In this document: positions 53,461 through 63,860 of the stretch, in pieces
Position numbering within the stretch: position 1 is the first letter of the stretch
How the letters are laid out: every line of letters starts with the position of its first letter
Assembly: GCF_000009625.1 (NCBI RefSeq)
Contig: NC_002678.2
Coordinates: 4,930,001 to 4,994,000 of the forward strand
Length of the DNA stretch: 64,000 bases
Reading direction: 5' to 3'
DNA from: Mesorhizobium japonicum MAFF 303099
Lineage (GTDB): Bacteria > Pseudomonadota > Alphaproteobacteria > Rhizobiales > Rhizobiaceae
Translations under genes and position numbers: made by a program
Notes under the pieces: model-generated
What the model was told of the DNA's origin: nothing
The model's input: only the letters and a program-made list of their open reading frames with translations
Databases searched by the model: none

Positions 53461-54642
53461 ATGGCCGGCTGTGACGACAGCTTCGACATTATTGTCGTGG
53501 GCGCCGGGCCGGTCGGACTTTCCTTCGCCGCATCGCTTGCCTATAGCCAGCTCAAACTGGCGGTTGTGGAAGGGCAGGCCCTGGAAAGACTGGCAAGTCC
53601 GGCTTTCGACGGCCGCGAGATCGCGCTCACCCACGCCTCGATTGGAATCCTTCGCGAGCTCGGCGCCTGGGATGTTATCTCCGCTTCGGACAAGTCACCG
53701 CTTCAAGGCGCACGCGTCCTCAACGGATCGAGCCCGTTTGCGTTGTGTTTCGATTCCCCCGGCGGATCCGCGGAACCACTGGGCGTTCTGGTCCCGAATT
53801 GCCAGATCCGCGATGCCCTGTTCAAGATCATCCGCTTGCGGGGCCATGCCCGGCTGCTGTGCGGCCACTCGGTCGTGCGTGCAACAAACAGCCGTCAAGG
53901 AGCAGTGATAACGCTCTCCAATGGCAGGCAGCTGAGCGCTCGCCTTCTCGTTGCAGCCGATTCGCGTTTTTCCGCCACCCGCAATCTGCTCGGCATCGGC
54001 GCCGATATCAATCGGCTTGGCAACTCGATGCTGATTTGCCGGGTGAGGCACGAGCGCCCCCACCACCAGATCGCGATCGAATGGTTCGATCACCATCAGA
54101 CGGTGGCGATGTTGCCCCTCGCGCCAGGCGTGTCGTCGCTGCTTTTGACTTTGCCCTCAAACGAGGCCGACGGACTGCTTGCCCTCGACGACGAGTTGTT
54201 CCTGAGGGAGTTGACAAAGCGCTGTCGAGGGCGCCTCGGCACCATGAGCCTGGCAAGCCAACGCTATATCTATCCGTTGGCCACGACCTGGGCGCACAGG
54301 TTCCGGGCGCCGAGCTTCGCATTGATCGGCGACGCTGCCATCGGCATGCATCCGGTGACCGCGCATGGCTTCAACATCGGCCTTGGCGGCCAGAAGCAGC
54401 TCGCCCGGGGTATAGAGACCGCATGGCGCGACCGTCGCGACATTGCCGACCCCGACATGCTCCACAGATATGAAAGCCGACTGCGCCTGTCGGCGGCGCC
54501 GCTCTACCATGCTACGAATATCCTCGTCGGACTCTACTCAAGCGAGCATCCGGCGGCACGGCTTGCAAGGCATGTCGGGCTGCGCCTCGGCCAACATCTT
54601 CCCTTTGTCCGTCATGGCATTGCGGCCATGCTGAGGCGGTGA
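53461..54642 (+). CDS. UbiH/UbiM-type FAD-dependent hydroxylase
   Basis: A 393-residue flavoprotein monooxygenase. DIIVVGAGPVGLSFAASLAY is the FAD-binding GxGxxG; REIALTHASIGILRELGAWD is the UbiH/COQ6 block; ALIGDAAIGMHPVTAHGFNI is the GD motif with H-P. Alphaproteobacterial UbiM carries out ubiquinone-ring hydroxylation and has this length. A second copy on a symbiosis island could serve respiration in nodules; that is inference. Start ATG 53461; no strong ribosome-binding site is seen. Confidence 0.85.
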   Translation: MAGCDDSFDIIVVGAGPVGLSFAASLAYSQLKLAVVEGQALERLASPAFDGREIALTHASIGILRELGAWDVISASDKSPLQGARVLNGSSPFALCFDSPGGSAEPLGVLVPNCQIRDALFKIIRLRGHARLLCGHSVVRATNSRQGAVITLSNGRQLSARLLVAADSRFSATRNLLGIGADINRLGNSMLICRVRHERPHHQIAIEWFDHHQTVAMLPLAPGVSSLLLTLPSNEADGLLALDDELFLRELTKRCRGRLGTMSLASQRYIYPLATTWAHRFRAPSFALIGDAAIGMHPVTAHGFNIGLGGQKQLARGIETAWRDRRDIADPDMLHRYESRLRLSAAPLYHATNILVGLYSSEHPAARLARHVGLRLGQHLPFVRHGIAAMLRR

Positions 54643-55014
54643 ACCCCGGTCACCATAGTCTCATCATCAGCGTGCTGGCGTCGTAGCAGGCGGGCGCGTG
54701 TGGTTCGATGGGAGCGGTCGCGGCTGCGCGGGATCAGCTTGATGAAGACGGGGCTGCTGAATGCCGCGAGCCTCTTCCATCGCGGATCGTCAACGTGTCA
54801 ATCGCCGTGTGTGTGCGAATCCACGCCCAATTCCGCCTTCGATGTGTTCACTGCGTGGATGGTTGTCATCCAAACAATCAATTTTGCCAATCCTGCGGAC
54901 CCAATTAGGAGCGTGACCGAAATCAACTGCCTCGGCCCGCAGTACGGTCCCGACCCTACCGACATCTGACGGCATTTGCAGCGCCGGTGATTGCTGCCTT
55001 AGCTAGGTGCGAAT
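54643..55014. other. nodS leader region
   Basis: A 370-bp gap holding the nod box listed next and no recognised gene. Confidence 0.6.
54846..54893 (+). promoter_or_regulatory. nod box upstream of nodS
   Basis: GTTCACTGCGTGGATG, then ATCCAAACAATCAATTTTGC and CAATCC: a near-consensus 48-bp nod box. It ends 121 bp before the nodS start and should make the gene NodD- and flavonoid-dependent. Confidence 0.92.
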
Positions 55015-55620
55015 TTGACCCAAATCGATCATGAACTGCTGAATCGAGAAATGGCCGCAGACGATCCATGGCGGCTCGATGGCAACCCGTTCGAGCGGGA
55101 GCGCCACACCCAAATTCTCCGGTTGTCACTTGCGCAAGGTCGAGTCGCGAATGCGCTCGAAGTCGGGTGCGCTGCCGGCGCTTTTACGGAGCGGCTAGCC
55201 CCCATTTGCCAGCGGCTCACTGTGATCGATGTCGTGGAGCCAGCGATTACCCGAGCACGTTTACGCATGAAGGAGACGCCGCACATCAGCTGGATAATTT
55301 CCGATGTTCAACAGTTTTCGAGTGATGAGCTGTTCGACCTGATCGTCGTTGCGGAGGTTCTTTACTACGTCGGAGACCTCGTTCAGATCCGCGCGGCAGT
55401 CCGCAACCTGGTAGGTCTGCTTGCGCCAGGCGGGCAGCTGGTTTTCGGGTCGGCACGTGACGCCAATTGCCAACGCTGGGGGCACGCTGCTGGTGCAGAG
55501 ACCACCATCGCCATGCTGAACGAATCGTTGACCGAGATCGAGTGCATCGAGTGCCGGGGCGCGTCGATCAATGAAGACTGCCTGCTGGCTCTCTTCCGAA
55601 AGCCGATTTCCGCTGCCTGA
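55015..55620 (+). CDS. nodS: Nod factor N-methyltransferase NodS
   Basis: A 201-residue S-adenosylmethionine-dependent methyltransferase that methylates the amino group of the terminal glucosamine before NodA acylates it. ADDPWRLDGNPFERERHTQI is a NodS hallmark; NALEVGCAAGAFTERLAPIC is SAM motif I, LFDLIVVAEVLYYVGD the later motif. The start is TTG 55015; no ATG fits before residue 13, and the TTG gives the usual length. The gene is alone behind its own nod box. Confidence 0.92.
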   Translation: MTQIDHELLNREMAADDPWRLDGNPFERERHTQILRLSLAQGRVANALEVGCAAGAFTERLAPICQRLTVIDVVEPAITRARLRMKETPHISWIISDVQQFSSDELFDLIVVAEVLYYVGDLVQIRAAVRNLVGLLAPGGQLVFGSARDANCQRWGHAAGAETTIAMLNESLTEIECIECRGASINEDCLLALFRKPISAA

Positions 55621-56731
55621 TAAAACACTGGGAGACACTGTGCGCTTCTGCGGTGTCAAGCTGACCCAATATGCGGACGTATAAGAGCGCCCGATGCAAC
55701 AAGTAGCTGGATCCGGTTGATGGTAACAACCGCTGACTACATCCGGCTTCTTCATGCGGCTCGATGTTCAGCGCCGCGAGCCTCGAGGGGTTTTCGCCCG
55801 CTTCCACCTCAACGGCCCCAGACGTCGGCCGAAGCCTTTCCGGTCCAGACATCAGGTTCGGAAGCGGCGGGGTGACCGTTCCCCACCTCTGCCATTTTGC
55901 GTAACGGCTTTACCCAATAAATGACCCATAGATGCCCACATGAAGCGAAGTCCTTATTTTGCATGGCTCCCTATGCGGGACGGGCTCTACGGCTGCCGCC
56001 ACCGAACCTCAAAGGTGTTTCGGCCCAGGTAGGTGACGATCCCTAGCCGGGAAAGCGGCACTCCTCGTCGGGGGCCGTCGGTCCCGTGTCCCGCCTTATG
56101 CGGCGCTATGCTGACACTCCTACGGCTGCCCTTTTAACCGATCTCGTCGTTGCAGTCAGTCCCGCGTCCCGGCCCTTCGGCCGGCGCAAGTGCTGACGCT
56201 CCTTAGGCTGCCTTTCTGTGTGCGGCGATTTTTGATCCCTCGCACGGAATGAAGACTTAGGGGCCAGCTCCTTCGCGCACTTCAGGCCTCAGGTGCTCAA
56301 GCTGTGTGTTCCAGTCGGCCAAAACCTCAAACAATTCGTTCGAAGTAGCGCCATCCGGGCGCGCCCTCCTTCCCGCTCTCCAGGTGCTTTCACCGACAGT
56401 CCGGTTGACCGGCAACACTCGAAAGCATTGACCAGACGATTCCTGTTGGCGAGCGCGATAGAGCTTCGCGGAACCTGTTTGCCGCCGGCGATCCAGAGCT
56501 GCGCGATCGCCATGCATCATCGCGTGCGCCAACGGTCGCCGCGTTTGCTGACGCCTAACAGTCGGGCCGTCCTCCACTTGATCGCTGCTTCGGCACGGGC
56601 GCAGCCACGCGCTGGCGGCCGCTCTTGAATCAGGTTGTGTCACCGACAGCTGCCATCGGTGCCGCCGCTTATCGGGCCAATCGAGCACGACCAGAAGGTT
56701 CAGATCAGGCTTTGAAAGGCATGGTTTTAAC
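55621..56731. other. Gap between nodS and nodA with tandem repeat
   Basis: About 1.1 kb without a recognised gene. Open frames around 56257-56763 on the minus strand have no family signature. The only clear structure is a pair of related 60-bp units, listed separately. Confidence 0.55.
56077..56217. repeat. Diverged tandem pair of ~60-bp units
   Basis: Unit 1 (56077-56135) and unit 2 (56155-56217) share GTCnGTCCCGnGTCCCG, a GC-rich centre with GGCGC, and TGCTGACnCTCC followed by GGCTGCC and T-rich ends. Unit 2 has a GGCC-TTC-GGCC hairpin. The units are about 75 percent alike by eye. Confidence 0.65.
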
Positions 56732-56779
56732 ATCCATAGCGTGGATGCTCGCGATCTAAACAATCAATTTTACCAATCC
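56732..56779 (+). promoter_or_regulatory. nod box of the nodA operon
   Basis: ATCCATAGCGTGGATG, then ATCTAAACAATCAATTTTAC and CAATCC: an almost perfect 48-bp nod box, ending 90 bp before nodA. Confidence 0.95.
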
Positions 56780-56869
56780 GGGAGGGCCGTTCATAGACCC
56801 ATGACATGCACCGCCATTGCTCTATCGCGTGGGGTGCACAAAAGAACCCGAAAAAGAGGAAGTCTTCGC

Positions 56870-57463
56870 ATGCGCCCTGACGTGCAGTGGAGGTTATGCT
56901 GGGAAAATGAGTTGCAGCTTCCCGATCACCTCGAACTCTCTGAGTTCTTCCGGAAGACCTATGAGCCGACCGGAGCCTTTAATGGGAAGCAATTCGCAGG
57001 CGGTCGAAGTTGGGCCGGTGCAAGGCCGGAGCTCCGCGTAATCGGCCGTGATGTGCACGGGGTAGCGGCTCACTTGGGCCTGCTGCGCCGATACATCAAA
57101 GTTGGCGACGATGATCTGCTTGTCGCTGAACTCGGTCTATACGGGGTGCGTCCGGATCTTGAGGGGCTGGGAATCGCCCATTCGATCAGCGTGATGTATC
57201 CGGTGCTGCAGCAGCTTGGCGTTCCATTCGCGTTCGGCTCGGTGCGGCCCGCGCTCCGGAACCATGTTTCGAGGTTCTGCCGCAAAGGCTTGGCGAACAT
57301 TTTGTCGGGCGTTCGCGTGCGTTCAACCCACCCGGACGTGTACCTCGATCTGCCTCCCACGCGAGTCGACGACAACGTACTCGTCCTGGTGCTCCCAATT
57401 GGACGCTCAATGAGCGAGTGGCCGGCCGGCACTTTGATCGATCGGAACGGTCCAGAGCTATGA
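56870..57463 (+). CDS. nodA: Nod factor N-acyltransferase NodA
   Basis: A 197-residue acyltransferase that attaches the fatty acid to the de-N-acetylated end of the chitin oligomer. [20 protein letters not shown] is the classic NodA start, followed by [20 protein letters not shown] and [23 protein letters not shown] 56870 has AAAAAGAGGA about 7 bp upstream; the frame is open further up but that part crosses the nod box. It is followed by nodC with 127 bp between and no nodB, as in M. loti. Confidence 0.97.
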   Translation: MRPDVQWRLCWENELQLPDHLELSEFFRKTYEPTGAFNGKQFAGGRSWAGARPELRVIGRDVHGVAAHLGLLRRYIKVGDDDLLVAELGLYGVRPDLEGLGIAHSISVMYPVLQQLGVPFAFGSVRPALRNHVSRFCRKGLANILSGVRVRSTHPDVYLDLPPTRVDDNVLVLVLPIGRSMSEWPAGTLIDRNGPEL

Positions 57464-57590
57464 AGGACGCCCGCTACGACGTCAGTCAGCGCGACCCGCC
57501 CCCATGGCGTTGATCGAGCTGATTCCAGCATTGGCCGCGGTTTTACTATCCGCCCGCTTCCCTCAAATTCACTGAAAAATCTGACATCTC

Positions 57591-58865
57591 ATGAACCTAT
57601 TTGCCTCAGCCAGTACTGTTGCCATCTGCTCTTACGCGCTGCTGTCGACCGTCTATAAAACCGCGCAGGTCTTTTATACCCTGCCTACAAACGTACCGCC
57701 GACCTCGGGCGACCCGCCCAGCGGTGAGCCTTGGCCGAGCGTCGATGTCATTATCCCGTGCTACAACGAGGCGCCTCGCACCCTCTCGGACTGCCTGGCT
57801 TCCATTGCAAGTCAGGACTACGCCGGCAAACTGCAGGTCTATGTTGTTGATGACGGTTCTGCAAACCGCGATGCCCTCGTGGGTGTACACGAGGAATACG
57901 CGGGCGACCCGAGGTTCAACTTCGTTGCGCTCCCAAAGAATGTCGGAAAGCGCAAGGCGCAGATTGCCGCCATTCGCCGCTCGTGCGGAGATTTGGTGCT
58001 GAATGTAGATTCGGACACGATACTCGCCCCGGACGTCATCACCAGGCTTGCGCTAAAGATGCAAGATCAAGCGGTCGGCGCCGCCATGGGCCAGTTGGCG
58101 GCTAGCAATCGCAGTGAAACTTGGCTGACGCGGTTGATCGACATGGAATACTGGCTCGCCTGCAACGAAGAGCGCGCAGCGCAGGCTCGGTTCGGTGCCG
58201 TCATGTGTTGCTGCGGTCCGTGTGCCATGTACCGGCGATCCGCGCTTGTTTCGCTGCTGGATCAGTACGAGACGCAGCGCTTTCGAGGGAAGCCGAGCGA
58301 CTTCGGCGAGGACCGCCACCTTACGATCCTGATGCTGAAAGCAGGCTTTCGAACAGAGTATGTCCCGGAGGCCGTCGCGGCAACAGTCGTTCCCAACAGC
58401 ATGGGTCCCTATCTGCGCCAACAGCTTCGCTGGGCCCGGAGCACTTTCCGTGACACGTTGCTGGCGTTCCAACTGCTGCGCGGCCTTAATATTTATCTCA
58501 CATTGGACGTGATTGGCCAGAATATTGGCCCATTATTGCTCTCTTTGTCGATTCTGGCGGGGCTCGCGCAATTCGTAACGACAGGTACTGTGCCTTGGAC
58601 GGCATGCCTGATGATTGCAGCCATGACTATAGTTCGCTGCAGCGTGGCAGCGTTTCGTGCGCGCCAACTTCGATTTCTCGGGTTCTCGCTCCACACACTC
58701 ATCAACATCTTTCTCTTGCTACCTTTGAAAGCATACGCGCTGTGTACATTAAGCAACAGCGATTGGTTGTCGCGAAGCTCTGCGGCCAATGTGCAAGACA
58801 CCGGCGACGCCCTTCCAAAGCCAAACCTGGTGGGATCTGACGCCGCTTACAGCGAACAGCAATAG
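57591..58865 (+). CDS. nodC: Chitin oligosaccharide synthase NodC
   Basis: A 424-residue processive GT2 glycosyltransferase in the inner membrane that makes the N-acetylglucosamine backbone. N-terminal membrane helix (residues 5-25), [37 protein letters not shown] and QQLRWARS (QxxRW) are all present, followed by C-terminal helices from about 295 to 390. Length agrees with other NodC proteins. Confidence 0.97.
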   Translation: MNLFASASTVAICSYALLSTVYKTAQVFYTLPTNVPPTSGDPPSGEPWPSVDVIIPCYNEAPRTLSDCLASIASQDYAGKLQVYVVDDGSANRDALVGVHEEYAGDPRFNFVALPKNVGKRKAQIAAIRRSCGDLVLNVDSDTILAPDVITRLALKMQDQAVGAAMGQLAASNRSETWLTRLIDMEYWLACNEERAAQARFGAVMCCCGPCAMYRRSALVSLLDQYETQRFRGKPSDFGEDRHLTILMLKAGFRTEYVPEAVAATVVPNSMGPYLRQQLRWARSTFRDTLLAFQLLRGLNIYLTLDVIGQNIGPLLLSLSILAGLAQFVTTGTVPWTACLMIAAMTIVRCSVAAFRARQLRFLGFSLHTLINIFLLLPLKAYALCTLSNSDWLSRSSAANVQDTGDALPKPNLVGSDAAYSEQQ

Positions 58866-58890
58866 TTACTTGATCGCAGGTAGAAGAGTT

Positions 58891-59937
58891 TTGAGCCAGG
58901 ACCAGAAACATCAAGTGTTGAAGCGTAAGTTGGGCCCAGAGGATTTGCGGCGGCTCGAGACTCCTGCGATCGAACGGGAGTCTCACGGGCAAACAAGCGC
59001 GAAAAGCTCCGTGCCTGACTCTGCGTCAACCGTGGCAGTCGATTTTGCCGGCGTAACCAAGTCGTATGGGAACAAGATCGTTGTCGACGAACTGTCGTTC
59101 TCCGTTGCGTCGGGAGAGTGTTTCGGCCTCCTCGGACCAAACGGGGCGGGCAAAAGCACGATTGCGCGTATGCTCCTCGGCATGACATGCCCTGACGCGG
59201 GCACGATCACGGTGCTTGGCGTCCCGGTGCCGGCGCGCGCTCGGCTGGCACGCAGGGGCATTGGCGTGGTCCCGCAATTCGACAATCTTGACCAGGAATT
59301 CACCGTACGCGAGAACCTGCTGGTGTTCGGACGCTACTTCGGCATGAGCACACGTCAGAGCGAAGCGGTCATCCCGTCGCTTCTCGAGTTCGCTCGCCTC
59401 GAGCGCAAGGCGGATGCGCGCGTCTCGGAACTGTCCGGCGGCATGAAGCGATGCCTGACAATGGCGCGGGCGTTGATCAACGACCCCCAGCTCATTGTGA
59501 TGGACGAGCCGACCACCGGCCTCGATCCGCACGCGCGCCACCTGATCTGGGAGCGGCTGCGCGCCCTGTTGGCACGCGGCAAGACGATTATCCTGACGAC
59601 GCATTTCATGGAAGAGGCTGAGCGATTATGCGATCGGCTGTGCGTGCTCGAAAAGGGCCGCAACATCGCCGAAGGCGGCCCGCAGGCGCTGATCGACGAG
59701 CATATCGGATGCCAGGTCATGGAGATTTATGGCGGCGATCCGCACGAGTTGCTTTCGCTGGTCAAGCCACATTCCCAGCGCATCGAGGTCAGCGGCGAAA
59801 CCCTTTATTGCTATGCGCCAGACCCTGACCAGGTGCGCACGCAACTGCAGGGGCGAGCAGGTCTGCGTCTTCTTCTGCGTCCAGCCAATCTCGAGGATGT
59901 TTTCTTGCGGCTGACCGGGCGCGAGATGGAGGAGTGA
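58891..59937 (+). CDS. nodI: Nod factor export ATP-binding protein NodI
   Basis: A 348-residue ABC ATPase. [13 protein letters not shown] is Walker [19 protein letters not shown] the signature, [13 protein letters not shown]alker B. The N-terminal ~50 residues ([20 protein letters not shown]) are the extension seen in mesorhizobial NodI. The start TTG 58891 has AGGTAGAAGAG just upstream and lies 25 bp after nodC. Works with NodJ to export the lipochitooligosaccharide. Confidence 0.95.
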   Translation: MSQDQKHQVLKRKLGPEDLRRLETPAIERESHGQTSAKSSVPDSASTVAVDFAGVTKSYGNKIVVDELSFSVASGECFGLLGPNGAGKSTIARMLLGMTCPDAGTITVLGVPVPARARLARRGIGVVPQFDNLDQEFTVRENLLVFGRYFGMSTRQSEAVIPSLLEFARLERKADARVSELSGGMKRCLTMARALINDPQLIVMDEPTTGLDPHARHLIWERLRALLARGKTIILTTHFMEEAERLCDRLCVLEKGRNIAEGGPQALIDEHIGCQVMEIYGGDPHELLSLVKPHSQRIEVSGETLYCYAPDPDQVRTQLQGRAGLRLLLRPANLEDVFLRLTGREMEE

Positions 59938-59940
59938 GCG

Positions 59941-60729
59941 ATGATTGAAGGTTTTGCGGCGGCGCTGCCGGCCAATGCGTGGAACTGGGTTGCGGTATGG
60001 CGACGCAACTATCTGGCATGGAAGAAAGTCGCACTCGTGTCGCTTCTCGGTAACCTCGCCGATCCTATGATCTACCTTTTCGGCCTAGGCACCGGCCTCG
60101 GCATAATGGTCGGCCGCGTCGACGGTGCGTCGTATATCGCCTTTTTGGCGGCCGGCATGGTCGCGGTAAGTGCGATGACCGCCTCTACCCTGGAAACATT
60201 GTACGCGGCTTTCGCTCGCATGCATTCTCAACGCACATGGGAAGCCATGCTGTATACGCACGTTACCCTCGGCGACATCGTTCTGGGTGAACTGGCGTGG
60301 GCAGCCACCAAGGCCTTCATGGCCGGTACGGCTATTACCATCGTCACCGCAACCTTGGGCTATGCCGCCTGGCCGTCCGTCCTCTATGCGCTGCCAATCA
60401 TTGCTCTGACAGGGTGCGTATTTGCGAGCCTCGCGATGATCGTCACCGCACTTTCGCCCAGCTACGATTACTTCGTGTTTTACCAGACGCTTGTCCTCAC
60501 ACCTATGCTGTTCCTGTCGGGCGCCGTTTTCCCATTGAACCAGCTGCCTGGCGCCTTTCAGCAGATAGCGCGATGCATGCCGCTGTCACATGCGATCGAC
60601 CTCATTCGTCCGGTTATGCTTGATCGCCCGATCAGCGGCATCGCCCTGCACGTCGGTGTGCTCGGCCTGTACGCGCTGTTGCCATTCTTCCTCTCGATGG
60701 CGCTGTTGCGCCGCCGACTAATGCGCTGA
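59941..60729 (+). CDS. nodJ: Nod factor export permease NodJ
   Basis: A 262-residue ABC-2 type permease with six membrane segments. [47 protein letters not shown] and [11 protein letters not shown] are NodJ features. It begins 3 bp after nodI (GAGTGAGCG before ATG 59941), so the two are translated together. Confidence 0.96.
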   Translation: MIEGFAAALPANAWNWVAVWRRNYLAWKKVALVSLLGNLADPMIYLFGLGTGLGIMVGRVDGASYIAFLAAGMVAVSAMTASTLETLYAAFARMHSQRTWEAMLYTHVTLGDIVLGELAWAATKAFMAGTAITIVTATLGYAAWPSVLYALPIIALTGCVFASLAMIVTALSPSYDYFVFYQTLVLTPMLFLSGAVFPLNQLPGAFQQIARCMPLSHAIDLIRPVMLDRPISGIALHVGVLGLYALLPFFLSMALLRRRLMR

Positions 60730-60750
60730 CGAAAGAGAGTGAGATAAACA

Positions 60751-60915
60751 ATGCGCTACGGACTTCGTGCTGCAAATAAAAACGACATCGCCAACGCAAA
60801 TCGGCATCCAACCCAGGGTCTTCGTGGCATCCACTCAATCTCTCAACGTTATGGAACGCCCGGGACCTCGATCACAGGATCTCATGTTGATCCAGGCGTA
60901 AGAGAATTTCTTTGA
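60751..60915 (+). CDS. Short open frame between nodJ and nolO
   Basis: A 54-codon frame with GAGAGTGAG upstream of ATG 60751. No family is recognised. It sits in the nod operon leader of nolO (303-bp gap) and may be non-coding. Confidence 0.25.
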   Translation: MRYGLRAANKNDIANANRHPTQGLRGIHSISQRYGTPGTSITGSHVDPGVREFL

Positions 60916-61032
60916 GGTTGGTGATGTCTGACTGGCGTTCGCGGCGGCGAACGACAACGCAGCCTGTGTTTTTGATCAAACGGCCTTGAGACAGGCCAAT
61001 TCAGTCTTCCTGTACGATAAACGGAGAGCGAG

Positions 61033-63054
61033 ATGCTGTGTCTAGGATTGAGCGGCGGATTAGACAAAGTCTATGAAAACCGATTCCAGATTGCGAATAC
61101 ATTCATGCACGATGGCGCTGCGGTGCTCGTCCGAGACGGACAGGTCATCGCGGCCGTAGAAGAGGAGCGCCTCAATCGGATCAAGCACTCCAACAAGCTC
61201 CCAATCAGTTCGGTTCAATACTGTCTTTCAGCCGCTGGGGTTCAGCTCGGCGAAATCGATCATGTGGCGTACTACGCTACCGAAGCCTATTGCAACGCCA
61301 TGCTCGAAAACATGCTTGCTTCCGAGCCCGACGCCTCCATTCCGTTGGATGCCAAATTTTTGGTGCAGCAGCTGTTGGCGCAGGAGTTCGGTAGCGAGCT
61401 CGACCCTTCGCGTATCTCATTCGTAAGTCATCATCAGGCGCACGCCGTGAGTGCTTTTGCAATGTCGGGCTTCGAGCAAAGTCTGATTTTCGCGATTGAT
61501 GGCTCTGGTGATTTCCAGTCGGGTCTTGTGGCGGTAGGATCTGGTGCTGAAATTTCGCAACTCGCGACTTTCCCAGAGAACAATTCCCTTGGGCTATTTT
61601 ATCTCGAGGTGATCCGGTATCTTGGCTACGGCTTGTTCGATGAATATAAGGTAATGGGGCTTGCCCCCTACGGCGATCCCGCTCCCTATCGCGAGCTTTT
61701 CGAGCAGTTCTATGAACTGTCTGCAAACGGCGAGTATCGCGTCCACCTGGACCGCATCGGTCCGACTTTGCTTCGCACCATTCAGGTCCGGCAAAAGGGA
61801 ATGCCATTCACTCAGCAGCACAAAGATGTGAGTGCGTCGCTACAGGAAGCACTCGAACGCATCGTGTTTCACATTCTTCGGCATCATCGTGAGGCCACGG
61901 GGATGACGCGGCTGTGCCTGGCCGGTGGCGTTGCGCACAATTGCTCCATGAACGGCAAGCTGCTCTATTCAGGCCTTTTCGAAGACATCTTCGTGCAGCC
62001 CGCGTCGCATGACGCTGGCTGCGCATTGGGCGCTGCATTAATCGTGTCTGGTGAGTTGGGCCGCCCCGCGCCGCGTGCGCGATTGCAGGAGGTTTATTGG
62101 GGGCCGGATCTCGCGAGCGATCATGCTGTGGAAGAGGAACTAAAGGCATGGGCGGGGCACCTGGAGTTTGAACGCACTGAGGAGGTGGCGGATAGGGCAG
62201 CCGAGTGGATGGCCGGTGGCGCCGTGATCGGCTGGGTGCAAGGTCGTTCGGAGTTCGGGCCGCGCGCGCTCGGAAATCGCAGCATTCTTGCCGACCCCAG
62301 GCCCGCCACAAACAAGGACCGGATCAACGCCATGGTCAAGAAGCGGGAAGGGTATCGCCCGTTCGCCCCATCAGTGCTGGAGGAGGATGCGCGCGAATTT
62401 TTCGACCTCCCAGGCAGTGCGTGCGAATTTCCCTTCATGAATTTCGTGGTCCGTGTGCGCGACTCCAAGCGTGGTTTGCTCGGCGCCATCACGCACGTCG
62501 ACGGTACGGCTCGGCTGCAAACAGTATCGCGCAAGGCCAGTCCGGCCTACTGGGACGTCATCAATGCCTTCAAGCAGCGCACTGGCATCCCAATTCTGCT
62601 CAACACGTCCTTTAACAACAATGCCGAGCCGATCGTGGATTCAGTTGCAGACTCGATTGCCACGTTCCTGACGACAGGGTTGGATGGACTTGTGGTCGGG
62701 CCGTTCCTCGTCAAAAAACGGGCCGCAACGCTGGAGGATTGGACTGCGCTAGCGGTTTCATTGCCGCCTTATGTATCCCTGTATAAGGTCCGCGCTCACA
62801 CGGCGCTGGATCGCCAGGAGACCATCTGCGAAATCCGAACGGATCACTCCAGCCGTGACGGTGTGCGTATTTCACCTGAATTGTTCGATCTGCTGACGCG
62901 AATCGAGGGCGAAGCCGTGCTCGCGGATCTCCTCGATACAATTACGCTGGATCAGGCCCAGCGCGAGGCTCTCACAGGAGAACTGCGACGGTTGTGGGAG
63001 CAGCGCCGCGTTCGGATGCGTCCCTCGCAAGCTGCTCGCGTCCATCAAAACTGA
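61033..63054 (+). CDS. nolO: Nod factor O-carbamoyltransferase NolO
   Basis: A 673-residue carbamoyltransferase of the NodU/NolO/TobZ group. The N-terminal Kae1-like domain shows LCLGLSGGLDKVYENRFQIA, FVSHHQAHAVSAFAMSGF and LCLAGGVAHNCSMNGKL; the C-terminal carbamoyl domain has WVQGRSEFGPRALGNRSILA and KKREGYRPFAPSVL. At this length it fits NolO (about 680) rather than NodU (about 560), and nolO follows nodJ in M. loti. NolO adds a carbamoyl group to the non-reducing end of the Nod factor. ATG 61033 follows GGAGAGCG. Confidence 0.93.
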   Translation: MLCLGLSGGLDKVYENRFQIANTFMHDGAAVLVRDGQVIAAVEEERLNRIKHSNKLPISSVQYCLSAAGVQLGEIDHVAYYATEAYCNAMLENMLASEPDASIPLDAKFLVQQLLAQEFGSELDPSRISFVSHHQAHAVSAFAMSGFEQSLIFAIDGSGDFQSGLVAVGSGAEISQLATFPENNSLGLFYLEVIRYLGYGLFDEYKVMGLAPYGDPAPYRELFEQFYELSANGEYRVHLDRIGPTLLRTIQVRQKGMPFTQQHKDVSASLQEALERIVFHILRHHREATGMTRLCLAGGVAHNCSMNGKLLYSGLFEDIFVQPASHDAGCALGAALIVSGELGRPAPRARLQEVYWGPDLASDHAVEEELKAWAGHLEFERTEEVADRAAEWMAGGAVIGWVQGRSEFGPRALGNRSILADPRPATNKDRINAMVKKREGYRPFAPSVLEEDAREFFDLPGSACEFPFMNFVVRVRDSKRGLLGAITHVDGTARLQTVSRKASPAYWDVINAFKQRTGIPILLNTSFNNNAEPIVDSVADSIATFLTTGLDGLVVGPFLVKKRAATLEDWTALAVSLPPYVSLYKVRAHTALDRQETICEIRTDHSSRDGVRISPELFDLLTRIEGEAVLADLLDTITLDQAQREALTGELRRLWEQRRVRMRPSQAARVHQN

Positions 63055-63424
63055 TGCCAAAAGCTGGACGACAGATAACAGTTGCCGAAACACCGTTCTG
63101 TCCAAGCATCTTCATATGACTGTGCCCAGGCTGCGAGCATGCATAACGCCTATGGCAGTCGAGGATCAGTAATGGATTTGCTTGCCGGTGGCTCAAGACA
63201 GCACCAATTCGTCGTTTCTCGACGGCGGACCCGGTTCGGTGACTGCCTATGGTCTTCGGCATCAGCCTGGTGTTACGCATAGCGGACGGGACGTGCGAGC
63301 GGGCTGCGCCGCTCGCGGGATAAGGCGGCGGCCCTACGGCGCGCCAAGCCGGCATATTCGTCGTTGAGATGCTTTTGGCAAAATGCGTTGGTGAGGCGAC
63401 GATCATGTCTTAGCGCGCCTTGAC
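63055..63424. other. Gap with a doubtful DUF6398-like fragment
   Basis: On the minus strand near 63280-63400 LTNAFCQKHLNDEYAGLARR followed by RAAALSRERRSPLARP recalls the start of DUF6398 proteins (FC..HLN.EY..L...LAA.L.RK.PSPL). The rest is not found. Nothing else is recognised. Confidence 0.35.
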
Positions 63425-63860
63425 CCTTCGGCCCCCTCGTTGGCGATGCCCGACATCTCCTTTCGGGCAATCGCCTGATCGGGATGCGAGTCGAGGAAGG
63501 GGAGCTCACCTAACCCACGGCCGAATGCCCGTCGCGCACCTGCGCGATCGCAAGCGCCGTGGTGCTGTGCCATTCCATGCGAAGCGCGAGAGTCCTTTTC
63601 AGCCCGCGCAGAACCAGGAAGGAGGACATGGTCGAGAGCGCCGCGCCGGTGATGTAGCGCAAGCCCGTTTCGTACAGCGTGTGGAGGCTTCCGCGTCGCC
63701 GAGGATTGCGCCGCCAATGCGGCGGCCTCATTCGCCGCAACACTTTCGATCGTAGGTCGAGCTCAGGAAGACGCGTGGTTGACCGGCATTGGGAAAACCA
63801 GCCGGATCGTAGCCGTGATGGATCGCGAGGGTAGCGAAGCCGAATTTGGCATCGTTCGCA
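63425..63860 (-). pseudogene. O-acetylhomoserine sulfhydrylase-type (Cys/Met PLP enzyme) remnant
   Basis: Minus-strand pieces: FGFATLAIHHGYDPA at about 63850-63800 is the family N-terminus; after a large internal deletion ETGLRYITGAALSTMSSFLV, LRGLKRTLALRMEWHS and ELPFLDSHPDQAIARKEMSG follow in two frames. The PLP Lys and centre are missing. It is a dead copy of a methionine-pathway gene. Confidence 0.7.

Noticed and set aside
55621..56240. CRISPR array or tRNA in the nodS-nodA gap
   Set aside because: Only two diverged units without regular spacers; no cloverleaf could be drawn.
61033..63054. Naming the carbamoyltransferase nodU
   Set aside because: The 673-residue length and position after nodJ fit nolO better than nodU (about 560 residues).
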